A stretch of 64,000 nucleotides of DNA from JAQCEJ01 sp040881995 (GTDB lineage Bacteria; Planctomycetota; Planctomycetia; Planctomycetales; Planctomycetaceae). The translations under genes and the position numbers were made by a program. The stretch covers positions 11,988 through 75,987 of the forward strand of contig JBBECD010000199.1 of assembly GCA_040881995.1 (NCBI GenBank), in the 5' to 3' direction. The notes under the pieces were generated by a model that ran no database searches, was not told where the DNA came from, and was given only the letters and a program-made list of their open reading frames with translations. Below, piece after piece: positions 10,320 through 18,516 of this stretch. Every line of letters starts with the position of its first letter. Positions within the stretch are counted from its first letter, which is position 1.

Positions 10320-10853
10320 ATGAAGTCGCTTGCTATCGCGTCCGCTGTTCTCTTCTTGAGCCTCTCCGCCAATTCATTGTTCGCGGGAGACGTGACCATC
10401 AAAAGTGTGCATCTCTGCTGTGGTCAGTGCGTCAAACTCGTGAAAGAAGCCCTGAAAGACGTCGAAGGCGTTTCGGAAGTTACTGCCGACACCGATTCCA
10501 AGGTGGTCGGGTTCAAAGCGGCAAACGAAGATGCCGCCAAGAATGGAATTGAAGCTCTCGCCAAGTCAGGATTTTTCGGCACAGCCAAGCATGGTGACGA
10601 AGAACTTGAGTTTCCCAAATCAGGGGCGGAAAAAGGTGCCAAGGCCGATACCGTCAAACTGACCAGCGTGCATCTCTGCTGTGGCCAGTGCGTTAAAGAC
10701 GTGCAAGCGGCGCTCAAGGACGTCAAAGGGTCGACGAAGATCGACGTTGATCGTGATGCTCAGACTGTGACGCTTTCCGGTTCGGGGATCGTCGTGACCG
10801 ACGCGGTCGCCGCCCTCAATAAAGCGGGATTCTACGGTAAGGTTGCCGAATAA
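10320..10853 (+). CDS. Secreted protein with two heavy-metal-associated-like domains
   Basis: The 177-residue protein starts with a clear signal peptide (MKSLAIASAVLFLSLSANS, cleavage near AFA-like 'LFAGD'). Two homologous copies of an HMA-like fold follow (about residues 24-95 and 110-175), each opening with the same block HLCCGQCVK and running into 'alkdV.G' and a C-terminal 'aGFyGk' or 'sGFFGt' strand. Ordinary HMA metallochaperones have a GMxCxxC loop; here the loop is CCGQC, keeping the two cysteines three apart plus one extra Cys. It is predicted to be a periplasmic copper or other soft-metal binding protein. A good Shine-Dalgarno GAGGAG precedes the start, and the gene stands alone, ending in a strong terminator at 10898-10942. 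Confidence 0.85.
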   Translation: MKSLAIASAVLFLSLSANSLFAGDVTIKSVHLCCGQCVKLVKEALKDVEGVSEVTADTDSKVVGFKAANEDAAKNGIEALAKSGFFGTAKHGDEELEFPKSGAEKGAKADTVKLTSVHLCCGQCVKDVQAALKDVKGSTKIDVDRDAQTVTLSGSGIVVTDAVAALNKAGFYGKVAE

Positions 10854-10897
10854 TCCCCAGCGTTATTCCGATTCAATCGATATTCCGATTCAATACG

Positions 10898-10942
10898 GAG
10901 AACGCCCGCAGGTCGACGACCCTGCGGGCGTTCTCTTTTTTT
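10898..10942 (+). terminator. Rho-independent terminator of the HMA-like gene
   Basis: A perfect 15-bp stem (GAGAACGCCCGCAGG at 10898-10912 with its complement at 10921-10935) closes an 8-nt loop and is followed directly by seven T residues on the plus strand. There is no T run on the other side, so it terminates only rightward transcription. Confidence 0.93.
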
Positions 10943-10975
10943 GAGATGTCGAAGCGCCTCCTTCAGGCCGGTCGT

Positions 10976-12109
10976 TTATCGCATCATCTCCAGCGGCGAG
11001 TGTATCAACCGCTCGATGCCGGTATTCGTCACTCGGTACATATGCTCGAGACGAATCCCGCCGCGAAGCGCGGGACCATACAGTCCCGGTTCGGCGGTGA
11101 AGATGTCTCCCTCTTCGAAGCGGTCATCCCATGCGGAGTTCAAATGCGGCGTCTCGTGCGGATACAAACCGACGCCATGCCCCAAATGATGGCAGAATGC
11201 CCCCGGTCGATAATCGTCGAGCATCTGTTGCGCTTTGAGGAACAACGCTTTGCAACCGATTCCCGGCTTGACCGTCTCTTCAACCATCGCGAGCACATTC
11301 ACGAGCTGTTGCCAGGCCTGGTATTGCTCGGCGCTCAATGACTCGCCGACCGCGAACGTCCGGCAACTGTCGGCGTAATAGCCGCGATACGCCGGTCCCA
11401 GATCGAGAATGTACAATTCCCCCGCTTCGGCGGCGCGCGGCCGCGGCGGTCCTCCGGGCGTGCCGCATTGAAAATCGTTCCCGAAGGCGGTGAGCGGTTC
11501 GCCGGCGACTTCAACGGCGGCGGCCTGCAACTGATTGTAAACGTCGATCTCGGTGACGCCCGGGCGAATGATGTCGCGGGCGCGCCGATACATCGCCTCC
11601 GAACAGGCGATCGCCCGGCGGATCATCGCGAGTTCGTCGGCATCCTTGCGGCGTCTGAGCGTTCGCAGAACCGGTTCGACGTCGACGAGTTTCCCAGCCG
11701 CATTTCCGCCGATGCGACGCACGAACTCGGCGGGACAGGTGCCAAACTCGATACCCCAGCGGCTCGACGGGGATGCCTCATCGACAAAACGTGCGAGTTT
11801 ATCGGCGATCGCGCTCATCTGATCCTGCCGCAGCGTCGCATGGTGCTGTGCGACGAACGGAATGGTTTCATCCGCCGCGACGTCGGCCGGGGCTTCGTTC
11901 GGCGCGATGAGCGTGCAATATCCATTCGATTTGAGCAGCACGCCCGTCGACAGCAATCGATGCGAACGAAAACCGGTGAAGTATTGCACGTTGTCAGCCG
12001 TCGACAGCCAGGCGTAGTCGACGCCCTGCTGCTGCATCCAGTTCGTCAAACGTTTTTGCCGCTCGCGGCAGGATGGTGCGTCGAGATTCAGCGGCGCGGC
12101 GTTCGTCAT
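10976..12109 (-). CDS. M24 family metallopeptidase (Xaa-Pro aminopeptidase-like)
   Basis: The 377-residue protein has an N-terminal creatinase-like domain (about 1-130) and a C-terminal pita-bread catalytic domain. The five expected metal ligands are visible: Asp in 'YILDLGPAYRGY', Asp in 'YYADSCRTF', His in 'HHLGHGVGLYPHE', Glu in 'FTAEPGLYG' and Glu in 'GGIRLEHMYRVT'. A dinuclear metal cleaves N-terminal residues before proline in this family, though some members act on other amide or C-N bonds. The length is normal for a short bacterial PepQ/PepP-like enzyme and it is presumably cytoplasmic. The gene faces the HMA-like gene convergently and has its 5' end next to the repeat-rich gap at 12.1-12.4 kb. 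The exact substrate cannot be told. Confidence 0.92.
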   Translation of the reverse strand: MTNAAPLNLDAPSCRERQKRLTNWMQQQGVDYAWLSTADNVQYFTGFRSHRLLSTGVLLKSNGYCTLIAPNEAPADVAADETIPFVAQHHATLRQDQMSAIADKLARFVDEASPSSRWGIEFGTCPAEFVRRIGGNAAGKLVDVEPVLRTLRRRKDADELAMIRRAIACSEAMYRRARDIIRPGVTEIDVYNQLQAAAVEVAGEPLTAFGNDFQCGTPGGPPRPRAAEAGELYILDLGPAYRGYYADSCRTFAVGESLSAEQYQAWQQLVNVLAMVEETVKPGIGCKALFLKAQQMLDDYRPGAFCHHLGHGVGLYPHETPHLNSAWDDRFEEGDIFTAEPGLYGPALRGGIRLEHMYRVTNTGIERLIHSPLEMMR

Positions 12110-12151
12110 GGCAGTTGATTCCCGTGAATGGTTTTGTCACCATCTCGTTCC

Positions 12152-12202
12152 CCTCGTTCCCATGCTCCGCTTGGGAACGCACGTCTTCGAAGCTCCGCTT
12201 CG
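12152..12202 (+). repeat. 51-bp interspersed repeat, copy A
   Basis: This segment (beginning CCTCGTTCCCATGCTCCGC) reappears at 47250-47300 in the opposite orientation with about two mismatches over 51 bp. Each copy adjoins an inverted repeat that starts with a GGTGGCAC arm, so the two parts may form one composite interspersed element. Confidence 0.85.
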
Positions 12203-12205
12203 CTC

Positions 12206-12287
12206 TTGGGTGGCACGGGCGGCTTGCCCGCCCGTGTTCTTCGACGATGAAAGGCACACTGGCGGGCAAGCCGCCAGTGCCACCCAA
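12206..12287. repeat. Inverted-repeat element with two internal hairpins
   Basis: The outer arms are TTGGGTGGCAC (12206-12216) and GTGCCACCCAA (12277-12287). Inside are two further GC-rich palindromes (around 12217-12235 and 12259-12277) built on GGCGGGCAAGCC-like sequence. It fills the gap between the M24 gene and the plus-strand operon; no open frame of interest is present in 12110-12430. Confidence 0.8.
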
Positions 12288-12430
12288 AAAGAAAGCGCTC
12301 GGCTACGGAAACCTTTCGCGTCGCGGCTCACCACGCTATCGGCGAAATTCCTCGATCAGTATACTCGTAAGCGACGAATCAATCAGGTGAGAAGCCTTTC
12401 GAAACCGGATTTCTCAAGGGAAAGAGCCCT

Positions 12431-13339
12431 ATGGAATTGAGTTTGTTTTCCGTCAGTTATGCCGGGTACTGGGGACAGCATTCGCTGGGGACGGCGGAGT
12501 TTGTCGCCAAAGCGGCGGCGCTCGGTTACGACTCGGTGATGATCGCCGGCAAACGGCCGCACCTTTCTCCGCTCGATGTGACGGACGAGCATCTCGATGC
12601 CTTGCGGGCGACGCTGAAGCAACACAAGCTGCGTTGTTCGGCGATCGCCGCCTACACCGACTTCGGCAGCCCGGTCGCGGCGGAAGTCCCTTATCTCGAA
12701 ATGCAGATTCACTTCGTCAATCGACTGGTCGAGACCGCGGCAAAACTTGGCGCGGCCGCCGTCCGCTTATTCACCTCGTACGAAAGCGACGGGCAGCCGT
12801 TTTTTACGGTCTGGAGCAAGACGGTTCAGGCGATTCAGGAGATTTGCGACCGCGCGAAAGATTTGGACGTCGTCATCGCCGTGCAGAACCATCACGATCT
12901 CGCCGTCGGGACGGAAACCCTGCTCGAGTTTTTGCACGACGTGAATCGCGACAATTGCCGGCTCGGTTTCGATGCGTGGTCGCCGGCGCTGCGCGGCGAG
13001 GATTTGTACCAGTCGGCATTATTGGCGGCTCCTTTCGCGGCGATCACGACGAACGCCGATTACGTGCGGTTATCGCGCTTCCGTTACCGTCCCGATTTGA
13101 TCAATTACGAAAAAGCGGAACCCGACGCCGTGCGAGCGGTTCCTTTTGGAACCGGGTTTATCGACTACAAGGCGTTCTTCAGCGGGCTGAGCGAAGGGGG
13201 CTTCAACGGCGTTGCGAATTACGAAATGTGCTCGCCGATCCGCGACGGCGGCGGCGGCGAGAATCTCGATCGCTATGCATCCGCGTATGTGACATGGATG
13301 AAGGACAACGGTTTCGCGGGGAAGAAGGGACAAACATGA
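12431..13339 (+). CDS. Sugar phosphate isomerase/epimerase family protein (TIM barrel)
   Basis: The 302-residue protein begins MELSLFSVSYAGYWGQ and continues with TIM-barrel segments typical of the AP-endonuclease-2/xylose-isomerase-like family: 'AALGYDSVMIAG', 'LKQHKLRCSAIAAYTDFG', 'AAKLGAAAVRLFTSYE', 'VVIAVQNHHDLAVGTETLLEF' and 'NCRLGFDAWSPALRGEDLY'. Putative metal ligands include His in QNHHD and Asp in GFDAWS. It probably isomerises or epimerises a sugar or polyol. It overlaps the next gene by ATGA, so the three genes at 12431, 13336 and 14115 form a translationally coupled operon. Together with two amidohydrolase-fold proteins this suggests a catabolic route, possibly of a lactone or cyclic polyol; the substrate is unknown. 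Confidence 0.88.
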   Translation: MELSLFSVSYAGYWGQHSLGTAEFVAKAAALGYDSVMIAGKRPHLSPLDVTDEHLDALRATLKQHKLRCSAIAAYTDFGSPVAAEVPYLEMQIHFVNRLVETAAKLGAAAVRLFTSYESDGQPFFTVWSKTVQAIQEICDRAKDLDVVIAVQNHHDLAVGTETLLEFLHDVNRDNCRLGFDAWSPALRGEDLYQSALLAAPFAAITTNADYVRLSRFRYRPDLINYEKAEPDAVRAVPFGTGFIDYKAFFSGLSEGGFNGVANYEMCSPIRDGGGGENLDRYASAYVTWMKDNGFAGKKGQT

Positions 13340-14118
13340 TCTGGGATTTGCATTGTCATATCTCGAACGTCGACGGAATAACCGCCGATGAAAAAATCGC
13401 GAAGATGATGACATACGCCGACCGCATGGGGGTCGAGCGGATGGTCTTCTACATGGGGACGTCGTTTTCGACCGATCCCGATCCGGACGAATTTCGCAAG
13501 CAGAACGACGAAGTGCTGCAGGCGCTTAGCCACTGGCACCACCGGGCGTTCGGATTCGCATATCTCAATCCGAAATATCCCGAAGAATGTCTCAAGGAAA
13601 TCGATCGCTGCATCGTCAACGGCCCGATGGTCGGCGTCAAACTGTGGGTCGCGCTGCGCTGCAACGATCCGCGGCTGGATGACATCGTGCGCCGCTGCGC
13701 CGAACTGAAAGCCATCGTGTTTCAGCATACCTGGCTCAAGTCGTTCGGAAATATGGAGGGGGAATCGACGCCGAGGGACATGGCGGAACTCGCCGCCCGG
13801 CATCCCGCCACGCCGTTAATCTGCGGTCATACCGGCGGCGACTGGGAACAGGGCGTCCGCGCCGTACGCGTCCACAAGAATGTGTCGGTTGACGTCGCCG
13901 GTTCGGAACCGACGGCGGGATTCGTCGAAATGGCGGTGCGCGAACTCGGCGCCGAACGCGTTATTTATGGAAGCGACGTCGGCGGCCGGAGTTTTTCGAC
14001 GCAGCTTGCGAAAGTCAAAGGGGCGCAGATCTCGAACGTCGAAAAGTCGCTGATTCTCGGCAAGAATCTGCGGCGGATGATGGAACCGATCTTGCGCATC
14101 AAAGGAGTTAAACTGTGA
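13336..14118 (+). CDS. Amidohydrolase family protein with intact metal site
   Basis: The start is the ATG at 13336 overlapping the upstream stop (ATGA); longer readings of this frame run back inside the upstream gene and are not credible. The 260-residue protein has the amidohydrolase-2 pattern: HxH in 'WDLHCHISN' at the N-terminus, His in 'VFQHTW', His in 'ICGHTGGD' and Asp in 'YGSDVGGRSF'. These would bind one or two metal ions and hydrolyse or decarboxylate a small ring compound. It is the middle gene of the three-gene operon and overlaps the downstream related gene by four bases. Confidence 0.9.
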   Translation: MIWDLHCHISNVDGITADEKIAKMMTYADRMGVERMVFYMGTSFSTDPDPDEFRKQNDEVLQALSHWHHRAFGFAYLNPKYPEECLKEIDRCIVNGPMVGVKLWVALRCNDPRLDDIVRRCAELKAIVFQHTWLKSFGNMEGESTPRDMAELAARHPATPLICGHTGGDWEQGVRAVRVHKNVSVDVAGSEPTAGFVEMAVRELGAERVIYGSDVGGRSFSTQLAKVKGAQISNVEKSLILGKNLRRMMEPILRIKGVKL

Positions 14119-14882
14119 TCGTCGATGTGAACGTGTATGTTTCGCGCTGGCCGTTCCGCCGTCTGCCGTTCGATGACACGCCGGCGCTCGTAGAGCGGCT
14201 GCGTCAATCGGACGTCGTCGAAGCCTGGGCCGGCAGTTTTGACGGGCTGTTTCACGAAGACGTCGCACAGGTCAATCGACGGCTGGTCGAGGAATGCAAT
14301 TCGCACGGCGCGGGCTTGCTCCAGCCGATCGGCACGGTGAATCCGACGCTTCCCGACTGGCAGGACGACGTGCGGCGCTGCGCGGAAGAGCACGGGATGC
14401 GCGGCATCCGGCTGCATCCGAACTATCATGGCTATACGCTCGACGATCCGCGGTTCGCCGAGTTATTGACAATGGCGGAATCGCGCGGATTGATCGTGCA
14501 GCTCGTCTTCTACATGGAAGATCCGCGGACGCAACACAAACTGGTGCAGATCCCGCATGTTCAGCCGGGACCGCTGAAGCAGCTTATCGCGGAGCGGCCC
14601 GCGTTGAAATTAATTTTGCTTAACAACAGCATTATCGGTCCGCCCGAGTTGAGCGGACTGATCGAGGCGGGGAACGTTTACGCGGATATCTCGCACGCGG
14701 AATCGATCGGATCGCTGGATAAACTGATCAAGCTTCTCCCGTTCGAGCGATTGTTGTTCGGTTCCCACTTTCCGTTTTTTATTCTCGAAGCGAATCTGCT
14801 GAAGTTCCAGGAATCGGAGTTAGGAGAGAAAATTAACGCGGCAATTCGTGCGGAAAACGCCAAGCGGCTCGCCGAAGCATAA
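14115..14882 (+). CDS. Amidohydrolase-fold protein with degenerate metal site
   Basis: The start is GTG at 14115, overlapping the previous stop (GTGA) and preceded by AAAGGAG. The 255-residue protein aligns by eye with the amidohydrolase-2 fold and with its upstream neighbour: 'GLLQPIGTVNP', 'GMRGIRLHPNYHGY' and 'FERLLFGSHFPFF'. However, the N-terminal metal motif HxH reads D4-V-N6-V-Y8, and the usual catalytic Asp in 'GSD.P' is His. It is therefore probably not a conventional metal hydrolase; it may be a regulatory or structural partner of the intact paralogue with which it is co-translated. The operon appears to end here, before the tandem repeat. Confidence 0.85.
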   Translation: MIVDVNVYVSRWPFRRLPFDDTPALVERLRQSDVVEAWAGSFDGLFHEDVAQVNRRLVEECNSHGAGLLQPIGTVNPTLPDWQDDVRRCAEEHGMRGIRLHPNYHGYTLDDPRFAELLTMAESRGLIVQLVFYMEDPRTQHKLVQIPHVQPGPLKQLIAERPALKLILLNNSIIGPPELSGLIEAGNVYADISHAESIGSLDKLIKLLPFERLLFGSHFPFFILEANLLKFQESELGEKINAAIRAENAKRLAEA

Positions 14883-14902
14883 GCGGGAGAGCCGGATGAA
14901 GG

Positions 14903-14935
14903 ATGAGGGATGAGGGATGAGGGATGAGGGATGAG
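14903..14935. repeat. Tandem repeat, unit ATGAGGG x 4.7
   Basis: Four full heptamers ATGAGGG (14903-14930) are followed by a partial ATGAG, 20 bp after the stop of the amidohydrolase operon. Such heptamer runs are common downstream of planctomycete genes; no function is evident. Confidence 0.9.
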
Positions 14936-14964
14936 TCAGAGGGGGCGACCACAGGATTTTTTCT

Positions 14965-15321
14965 GGTTCATCCGCCAATTGCGTATTGAGGTCAGCCCCA
15001 CTGCAGGGACACTCAACGGCTCTCCGGCCCGAAGGGCCAGCCGGTCCTATAGCCCAGGCCGAAGGCTTGGGTCAACGGCCGCCATCGACGGCATCAGGCC
15101 CAACGGGCCGGCAGATCAATACCAACGACGACTGTCACCGATCTGTTGGGCCGAAAAACAAACCGTGTGTGACCGTCCACCCGGCCCTACGGACCGGGCT
15201 ATACGACCGGCCGGCCCCTTGGGCCTGAAATCAAGAATCCGCTTCCATTGAGAGAGCAACTTCCGAACGCAACGTAGAGATGCGCCAAACCTATCTTTAA
15301 TACGCAATTGCCGGATGAACC
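14965..15321. mobile_element. 357-bp MITE-like element with 23-bp terminal inverted repeats
   Basis: The left end (14965-14987, starting GGTTCATCCGCC) and the right end (15299-15321) are inverted copies with a single mismatch over 23 bp. The interior is rich in GGCC/CGAAGG-type palindromes (for example GGCCCGAAGGGCC-like and GGCCTACGGACC-like blocks) and contains no credible gene. It occupies nearly all of the gap between the amidohydrolase operon and the HD-GYP gene. No target duplication was recognised. It could be a non-autonomous element or a REP-type cluster. Confidence 0.7.
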
Positions 15322-15340
15322 TTTTTTCTTGACTTAAGTG

Positions 15341-16975
15341 TCACTTCGTCTTGATCTTTTCCGCCGCGTTATATTCGTCGCACAAGGCGATGATTTTCTC
15401 GCGGACTCGGAAATAGGCGTCGATGACGCCGGCGTCCCACTGTTCGCCCGCCCTTTCGCGGAAGATGGTTTCGATCTGGTCGAGCGGCATCCCTTTGCGA
15501 TACGGACGATCGCTGCCCATCGCATCGAAGCTGTCGGCGACGGCCAGAATGCGGGCCATCAGCGAGATCTCGCGTCCTTTGAGTTTGTCGGGATAACCCT
15601 GCCCGTTAAAGTTTTCGTGATGATTGCGGACGCCCGGCAGAATGCGATGCAGATTTTTCAGCCCCAGCAGAATGTTGTAGCCGATGACGGGGTGCTGTTG
15701 GATGTGCGCGAATTCTTCCGGGGTCAGCGCATCGTCCTTGCGGAGAATGCGGTCGTCGACGCCGATTTTGCCGATGTCGTGCAGCACGCCCGACAGGTAA
15801 ATATCTTCGAGGTCCGTCTGCGGCAGGCCGAGTTCTTCGCCGAGGCAGCGGGCCACCAAAGCCACGCGTTCGCTGTGGCCGCGGGTGTACGGGTCTTTGG
15901 CATCGAGCGTCGAGACCAGCGACTTGACGAAACTGACGAGCAGTTCGTCGTGCTTCGCATAAAGATCGATGTTGCGAACGTGAGTCCCGAGGATAATGGC
16001 GACCGACTTGAGCAGACTCGATTCGACGTTGCTGAAGCACGATGACTCGTGCAGATTGCAACTGATGATCCAGCCGAAGCGATGTTTGCCTTCGGCGACG
16101 GGAACGATGATAAAGTTCCGGAGCTGCGGGAACTGATGTTCGAAGGCCGTTCCCTTTACGTTGTTCTGGATGACCGGCCGGCTCCAGTCGTGCGAGTCGA
16201 AATGAGAAATCAGCCGGGCCAGATCGATTTCGCCGAGCAGCAGATCGCCGTCGAAATAAAACACGGCTTTGTCGTGGTGATCGGCGAGCCAGATCGCGGT
16301 GCATTCCGCGCGGATGACGCCGTTCATCCTTTTGAGACAGAGCCGGGCCATCTCGGCGGGGGAGCGGGAGATTTGCAGGTTTTGCGTGAGCGTGTGCAGA
16401 ATATCGATTTCTTCGTGGTTCCGTTCGAGCTGCAGCGTCAATTGCACCGATTCTTTTTCCATCTGATACACGCGCTGCAACAGTTGCATTCGGTCGATAA
16501 TGTTCTGCATCAAGTCGTGCATCAAATCGCAATCGATCACCGGAATCTGACGCCACCAGGCATCGACACGTTCGTCGGCGAGACCGTACTCGGCCGCGGC
16601 GAGACTGAGCGCATCGGGACAGGTGTCGCGAGCCAGGCTGGCATAACCGACCCCGACAACGGGGCGTTCGTCGATCGGCGTCATCGGGAACAGGCAGAAG
16701 GCGATCTCGGCGTTTAATTCGACCACTTCCAGCGCGCAGGCGTGTAACAGCCGGGCGTGAACGACGTCGGGGAGCACCGGTATCACACGATCGTCAGCGC
16801 GGGAGAGGACGACTCCGGTTTCGGCATCCACACAGAAAAAAGGCAAACGGGTCCACTGTGAGTATTGCAGCAATTCGCGGTGGGCGTCTTGCCACAGGTC
16901 ATAATAGCAGGGCGGCGCGGTCGCCGTGATACCGGCTGCATCCGCGATCGAACTCTGTCTATTCCAAGGGCCCAT
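15341..16975 (-). CDS. HD-GYP domain protein with GAF-like sensor region
   Basis: The 544-residue protein has a variable N-terminal region, a central GAF-like segment (about residues 200-330, with 'RLCLKRMNGVIRAECTAIWL') and a C-terminal HD-GYP domain. The catalytic HD pair is H399-D400 in 'HDIGKIG', and the GYP motif is in 'HENFNGQGYPDK' (around residue 460). HD-GYP proteins hydrolyse cyclic di-GMP. The presence of a sensor module and no receiver domain suggests the activity responds to a bound ligand or redox signal. There is no membrane segment, so it is likely cytoplasmic. It is monocistronic and followed by the 357-bp repeat element. Confidence 0.93.
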   Translation of the reverse strand: MGPWNRQSSIADAAGITATAPPCYYDLWQDAHRELLQYSQWTRLPFFCVDAETGVVLSRADDRVIPVLPDVVHARLLHACALEVVELNAEIAFCLFPMTPIDERPVVGVGYASLARDTCPDALSLAAAEYGLADERVDAWWRQIPVIDCDLMHDLMQNIIDRMQLLQRVYQMEKESVQLTLQLERNHEEIDILHTLTQNLQISRSPAEMARLCLKRMNGVIRAECTAIWLADHHDKAVFYFDGDLLLGEIDLARLISHFDSHDWSRPVIQNNVKGTAFEHQFPQLRNFIIVPVAEGKHRFGWIISCNLHESSCFSNVESSLLKSVAIILGTHVRNIDLYAKHDELLVSFVKSLVSTLDAKDPYTRGHSERVALVARCLGEELGLPQTDLEDIYLSGVLHDIGKIGVDDRILRKDDALTPEEFAHIQQHPVIGYNILLGLKNLHRILPGVRNHHENFNGQGYPDKLKGREISLMARILAVADSFDAMGSDRPYRKGMPLDQIETIFRERAGEQWDAGVIDAYFRVREKIIALCDEYNAAEKIKTK

Positions 16976-17592
16976 AGCGTTTTCCAGACGAATTCATTTC
17001 AGCCGATCGTGCGTCCCTTGCAAAGCGGTGTGACTTTGGTGCGTTCTTAAAATTTAGCTCAAAGGTGATGGCTCGCAACAAATAACGCGATTTCTATTAG
17101 CGCGTTATCGACCGTTGCCGGGGTTCTCTTTCGCCAGAGTGGTTTCCGGGATACCGACAGTTTTTCGCTCTTGCGGTCGCAAGCCGCAACCAACCTGTGG
17201 CTGATTATCAGCCAAGAGCGATCGCGTCACCGCAATAAATGCCACAGATTGTTGTAATCCAAATATGTCAGAGAATTTATGATGTGCGAAAAATCGACTT
17301 CTTTTCTCGGGTTCAAAAAGATTTGTTGCGATTGTTGCTGCGAAAAGTTCACTATCAAAAGTCGCGACGCAACTGTTAAGACGATTCTGACGATCGTACG
17401 ACTTTATCGAAAAATTATATTTCATTTCGCAGTATAGACTTGCGCTCTGCATGCAAATGCCGAGAAGTCTGAAGGCGTGATGAAGTTGCTCGCGCCTGAC
17501 AATGTGCGGGTATCCGAAAAACAAAGGGGCTTGTGCTCGCCATTCCGGCGCGGCAAGGAATTCGGCAACGGGTTCGAAACCAATTCCCGTTT
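16976..17592. other. Intergenic region, about 617 bp, no supported gene
   Basis: The stretch is AT-richer than average. A minus-strand open frame (17105-17686) crosses it but overlaps the 3' end of the next gene, changes composition midway and has no recognisable domain, so it is not called. The promoter of the HD-GYP gene should lie near 16980-17060. Nothing else is seen. Confidence 0.5.
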
Positions 17593-18486
17593 TCACGCCT
17601 GATGGAGCGCGTCGGGTAAGCCGGTTGAGATCGTGGGGTAAGCCAATTCCACCTGTAAGACGTCGCGGAGCTTGCGATTGGAGCAACGTTTGTTCGTTCC
17701 TGACGTTGCGGTTTTTGCCAGGACCGCCGAATTCGGCAAAGGCTCGAACGTCGGCTCGGGTGCACTTAGAAACCGCGCGAGTGCGCCGTAATAGTCCCGC
17801 CTCCTCAGCGGTTCGTCGTCGACCACCAGATAGGTCTCCCCCGCCGTCCCCCGTTCATCCGCTGCCACGACCGCGCGAACGGCGTCGTCGACATGAATGA
17901 GATTCAGCCACGCCGCGGGATTTCCCCGTATCGGTTCCCCCGCTTGAATCGCGGCTGCGCGGACAACGAGCCGACCGGGACCGTAGATCCCGGCCAGTCG
18001 TAAAATCACGCCCTGGCTTTCGGGATGCGCGCCGAGATGATCCCACAGCAGTTTTTCGCCATCGAGACACGTTCGGCCGTTTTCCTGCGCCGGTTCGCAA
18101 GGCGAGGATTCGTCGACCCACTCACCGTCGTCCTGGCCGTAAACGCTGGTGCTCGAAATGTAGATCAAACGTCGCGGCATCGGCGCCAGTCGGGAGAGGA
18201 CATTCCGCAATCCGTAAAGGTACAAGTCATGCATCGTCACCGCCGCCCCGCGGTCGCGGGCCACGGCGTACAGCAGCGTGTCGAAAGGCCGTCGATTATC
18301 GTCGTTCAGACACGCCAGCGAGGAGGAGTCCATCACATCGCCGACGAGCGGATCGATGCCTTCGGCCCTCAACTCCCCTGCCCGCTCATGAGATCGCGTC
18401 AGTGCCGAGACGTCGTCACCCGCCTCCAGCCATTTTTTGGCGACGCGCCGGCCGAGATAACCGCAACCGATGATGAGTCGTTTCAT
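17593..18486 (-). CDS. NAD-dependent epimerase/dehydratase-like protein (YeeZ type)
   Basis: The 297-residue protein opens with a Rossmann nucleotide-binding loop, MKRLIIGCGYLGRRVAKKW (GxGxxG), and contains 'RLIYISSTSVYGQDDGEWVDE', the region that carries the active Ser/Tyr in extended SDRs, followed by 'GVILRLAGIYGPGR' and 'LNLIHVDDAVRAVVAA'. Tyr in SVYG takes the place usually held by YxxxK, which is typical of the YeeZ-like atypical SDR group where the classical catalytic motif is incomplete. The substrate is unknown. It ends about 30 bp before the aldolase gene's stop in the same direction, so both may be co-transcribed. Confidence 0.88.
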   Translation of the reverse strand: MKRLIIGCGYLGRRVAKKWLEAGDDVSALTRSHERAGELRAEGIDPLVGDVMDSSSLACLNDDNRRPFDTLLYAVARDRGAAVTMHDLYLYGLRNVLSRLAPMPRRLIYISSTSVYGQDDGEWVDESSPCEPAQENGRTCLDGEKLLWDHLGAHPESQGVILRLAGIYGPGRLVVRAAAIQAGEPIRGNPAAWLNLIHVDDAVRAVVAADERGTAGETYLVVDDEPLRRRDYYGALARFLSAPEPTFEPLPNSAVLAKTATSGTNKRCSNRKLRDVLQVELAYPTISTGLPDALHQA

Positions 18487-18516
18487 GTGACTTCCATTGG
18501 ACGATCATGGCGGCGC

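Noticed and set aside
12634..13335. N-terminal extension of the first amidohydrolase
   Set aside because: It runs in a shifted frame inside the sugar isomerase-like gene; the ATG at 13336 overlapping the stop codon is the natural start.
17105..17686. Minus-strand frame of 193 codons
   Set aside because: It overlaps the 3' end of the epimerase-like gene in another frame, its composition changes midway and no domain is visible.
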